Shown here: piece after piece, positions 30,892-32,897 of the stretch
Layout of the letters: each line of letters starts with the position of its first letter
How positions within the stretch are numbered: position 1 is the stretch's first letter
DNA from: JBKBXU01 sp046313675
GTDB taxonomy: Bacteria > Bacteroidota > Bacteroidia > Cytophagales > Cytophagaceae
Length of the DNA: 32,897 nt
NCBI GenBank assembly: GCA_046313675.1
Contig: JBKBXU010000004.1
Span: forward strand, 1 to 32,897
Reading direction: 5' to 3'
Notes under the pieces: model-generated
Databases searched by the model: none
Seen by the model: the letters and a program-made list of their open reading frames with translations, nothing else
What the model was told of the DNA's origin: nothing
Position numbers and translations under genes: made by a program

Positions 30892-32897
30892 ATGAAATCG
30901 TACATTTTAAACTTTAATGAAATAGACCTTGATAATCTCGCTGATGTAGGAGGAAAAAACTCTTCATTGGGAGAAATGTTTCAGAATCTTTCCGCAAGAG
31001 GTGTTAATGTACCTGATGGATTTGCTACAACAGCAACTGCTTATTGGCAGTTTATTAATTCAAATAATCTTGAACCTGTAATTACTGACATATTATCAGA
31101 ACTGGATACAGATGAATTCTCAAACCTTAATGATATTGGAGGAAGAATTCGTGAAGAGATAATGAAATGTTCAATTCCTGAGGATATTGCGGAAGAAATT
31201 AAGAAATCATACCGCAGGTTATGTGAAAAATATTCACAGGAGATACAAGTTGCGGTAAGAAGCAGTGCTACGGCAGAAGATCTTCCTCATGCCAGCTTTG
31301 CCGGTCAGCATGAATCGTACCTTAATATTTTTGGGGAGGATCAATTGGTGGAAACCTGCTTAAAATGCTATGCGTCTTTGTTTACCAACAGAGCTATAAA
31401 ATACAGGCATCATCATGGGTTTGAGCATATGAAAGTGGCTCTATCGATAGGTATTCAAACAATGGTCAGGAGTGATCTTTCCAGCTCGGGTGTATGCTTT
31501 ACAATTGATCCTGAGTCGGGATTTGAAAATGCTATATTAATTACCGGTGCCTGGGGTTTGGGTGAGAATGTGGTACAGGGTGCGGTCGACCCGGATGAAT
31601 TTTATGTATTTAAGCCTAAACTGAAAGAAGGCTTCAAAGCCATTATAGATAAAAAAATGGGTGCCAAGCAAAAGACCATGGTTTACATAACGGACTCAGA
31701 TGGTAGAAATGCTACGGCTAATGTTGATACGCCCAAGGAGAAAGCAGAGCAGTATGTACTGTCTGATGATGAAATTACTTTAGTTGGGAAATGGTCTATG
31801 ATCATTGAAGATCACTATAAAAAGCCTATGGATATTGAATGGGCCAAGGATGGAATCACCGGCAAGTTGTTTATAGTTCAGGCGCGTCCTGAAACGGTTC
31901 ATAGCCAGGTGACCAATTCCTTGAAAATATCCGAATATACATTAAAGCAAAAGGGGAAAGTTCTTGTAAAAGGGAAGGGTATAGGTAACAGGATAACTTC
32001 CGGCATTGCCAGAATACTTGATTCTCCCAAAGATGCACACCTTCTGCAAAGAGGAGAGATCCTTGTGACAGAAATCACCAATCCTGATTGGGATCCGATT
32101 TTGAAAAAAGCATCAGCTATTGTTACAAATAAAGGAGGAAGGACAAGTCATGCTGCTATAGTCGCCAGAGAACTGGGTGCAGTGGCGGTAGTTGGTGCTA
32201 CGGGTGCTACTGATATTATTAAAGACGGGGACTGGATAACGGTGAGTTGCGAAGATGGTACCAATGGAATCATTTATGAAGGAAACCTGGAGTTTGAGGA
32301 GCAAACAATGGACTTTGAGGACGTTGGTATGCCTGAAACCGAAGTTAAATTTATTGTAGGTGATCCGGATAAAGCTTTTAAGCTGGCCGGTTACCCTAAT
32401 AATGGAGTTGGTTTAATGAGGTTGGAGTTCATTATCAATAATTCCATTCAGATCCATCCTATGGCTTTAGTAAATTTTGATAAGCTGGAGGATAAGGAGG
32501 TAATTGAGAAGATAGAAGAATTGACACATCATTTTCCTAATAAAGAAGACTATTTTGTAGAAACCCTTGCCAGATCAGTTGGAACAATTGCTGCGGCCTT
32601 TTACCCGAAAGAGGTGATTGTCAGGATGAGTGATTTTAAAACCAATGAATACGCAAATTTAATTGGCGGGAGAGATTTCGAGCCTAAAGAAGAAAATCCA
32701 ATGTTGGGCTTCAGAGGCGCCTCACGGTATTACAGTCCTCAATACCGCCAGGGATTTGGCCTTGAGTGTAAAGCCATGAAGATGGTCAGAGATGAAATGG
32801 GACTTTCAAATGTAAAGCTTATGATTCCATTTTGCCGAACCGTGGAGGAAGGGAAGAAGGTATTAGATATAATGAAACAGTATGGACTTAGCCAGGG
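30892..32897 (+). CDS. ppsA: Phosphoenolpyruvate synthase PpsA (3' partial)
   Basis: PpsA turns pyruvate and ATP into PEP, AMP and phosphate at the entry to gluconeogenesis. The frame opens at the ATG at 30892 (MKSYILNFNEIDLDNLADVG) and is still open at the window end, giving 668 codons of a protein usually near 800. The N-terminal ATP-grasp-like domain shows GGKNSSLGEM and VRSSATAEDLPHASFAGQ. The phosphohistidine swivel domain has GGRTSHAAI with His420 as the phosphorylated residue, matching His421 of the E. coli enzyme. The start of the PEP-binding TIM barrel (GLMRLEFI, GFRGASRY) is included; the final catalytic residues lie beyond the edge. Pyruvate phosphate dikinase is less likely given the close PpsA match around these motifs. 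Confidence 0.95.
   Translation, partial: MKSYILNFNEIDLDNLADVGGKNSSLGEMFQNLSARGVNVPDGFATTATAYWQFINSNNLEPVITDILSELDTDEFSNLNDIGGRIREEIMKCSIPEDIAEEIKKSYRRLCEKYSQEIQVAVRSSATAEDLPHASFAGQHESYLNIFGEDQLVETCLKCYASLFTNRAIKYRHHHGFEHMKVALSIGIQTMVRSDLSSSGVCFTIDPESGFENAILITGAWGLGENVVQGAVDPDEFYVFKPKLKEGFKAIIDKKMGAKQKTMVYITDSDGRNATANVDTPKEKAEQYVLSDDEITLVGKWSMIIEDHYKKPMDIEWAKDGITGKLFIVQARPETVHSQVTNSLKISEYTLKQKGKVLVKGKGIGNRITSGIARILDSPKDAHLLQRGEILVTEITNPDWDPILKKASAIVTNKGGRTSHAAIVARELGAVAVVGATGATDIIKDGDWITVSCEDGTNGIIYEGNLEFEEQTMDFEDVGMPETEVKFIVGDPDKAFKLAGYPNNGVGLMRLEFIINNSIQIHPMALVNFDKLEDKEVIEKIEELTHHFPNKEDYFVETLARSVGTIAAAFYPKEVIVRMSDFKTNEYANLIGGRDFEPKEENPMLGFRGASRYYSPQYRQGFGLECKAMKMVRDEMGLSNVKLMIPFCRTVEEGKKVLDIMKQYGLSQ

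Noticed and set aside
1..32897. CRISPR array, prophage, integrase or transposase
   Set aside because: No regularly spaced repeats and no such protein motifs were found in any coding frame.

Overview
The window reads as a chromosomal segment of a Bacteroidota bacterium, most likely an aerobic, probably marine member of the Cytophagales. This is inferred from a type IX secretion sorting domain, Bacteroidota-type -7 promoter boxes (TAnnTTTG), few Shine-Dalgarno sites, low GC, and a kinase-less PASTA protein beside Ddl. No phage, IS element, CRISPR array or rRNA is visible.

1-9086: a nitrate assimilation block on the + strand. It starts inside an FAD/NAD(P)H oxidoreductase with a BFD [2Fe-2S] domain, the front half of NirB. 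A nitrite/sulfite-reductase-like protein fused to rubredoxin follows, but it lacks the siroheme/[4Fe-4S] cysteines. Then come moaA and mobA (molybdenum cofactor). A second unit holds an outer-membrane alginate_exp-type porin, a lipoprotein NrtA-like nitrate binder, an NrtB-like permease and an NrtD-like ATPase. Together they would carry nitrate across both membranes, supply cofactor, and move electrons from NAD(P)H. The catalytic nitrate and nitrite reductases are presumably just upstream of the window.

9087-11791: two terminators, a tRNA with anticodon CAU (probably Ile2), a YihX-like HAD phosphatase overlapping an M50 protease, then a 517-bp gap of repeat-like sequence.

11792-18621 (- strand): mrp and nfu (Fe-S cluster assembly), then a 901-residue protein made of two tandem D-Ala-D-Ala ligase modules, a membrane-anchored triple-PASTA protein and a T9SS-exported protein. 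The last three form an envelope operon.

18622-22304: a small uncharacterised cysteine-containing protein, ferritin, a [2Fe-2S] thioredoxin-like ferredoxin (- strand) and DNA primase.

22315-26603: an FkbM-type methyltransferase diverging from three glycosyltransferases joined by ATGA overlaps, a surface polysaccharide cluster. It runs into ribBA, surE and a TIGR02117-type membrane protein.

29471-32897: a LiaF-like membrane protein with thioredoxin, then a DUF2267 protein and the start of PEP synthase, cut by the window end.

The strongest candidates for something undescribed are the split, siroheme-less NirB/rubredoxin pair and the tandem double Ddl. All function calls are by recognition of motifs and family resemblance; no database search was run.
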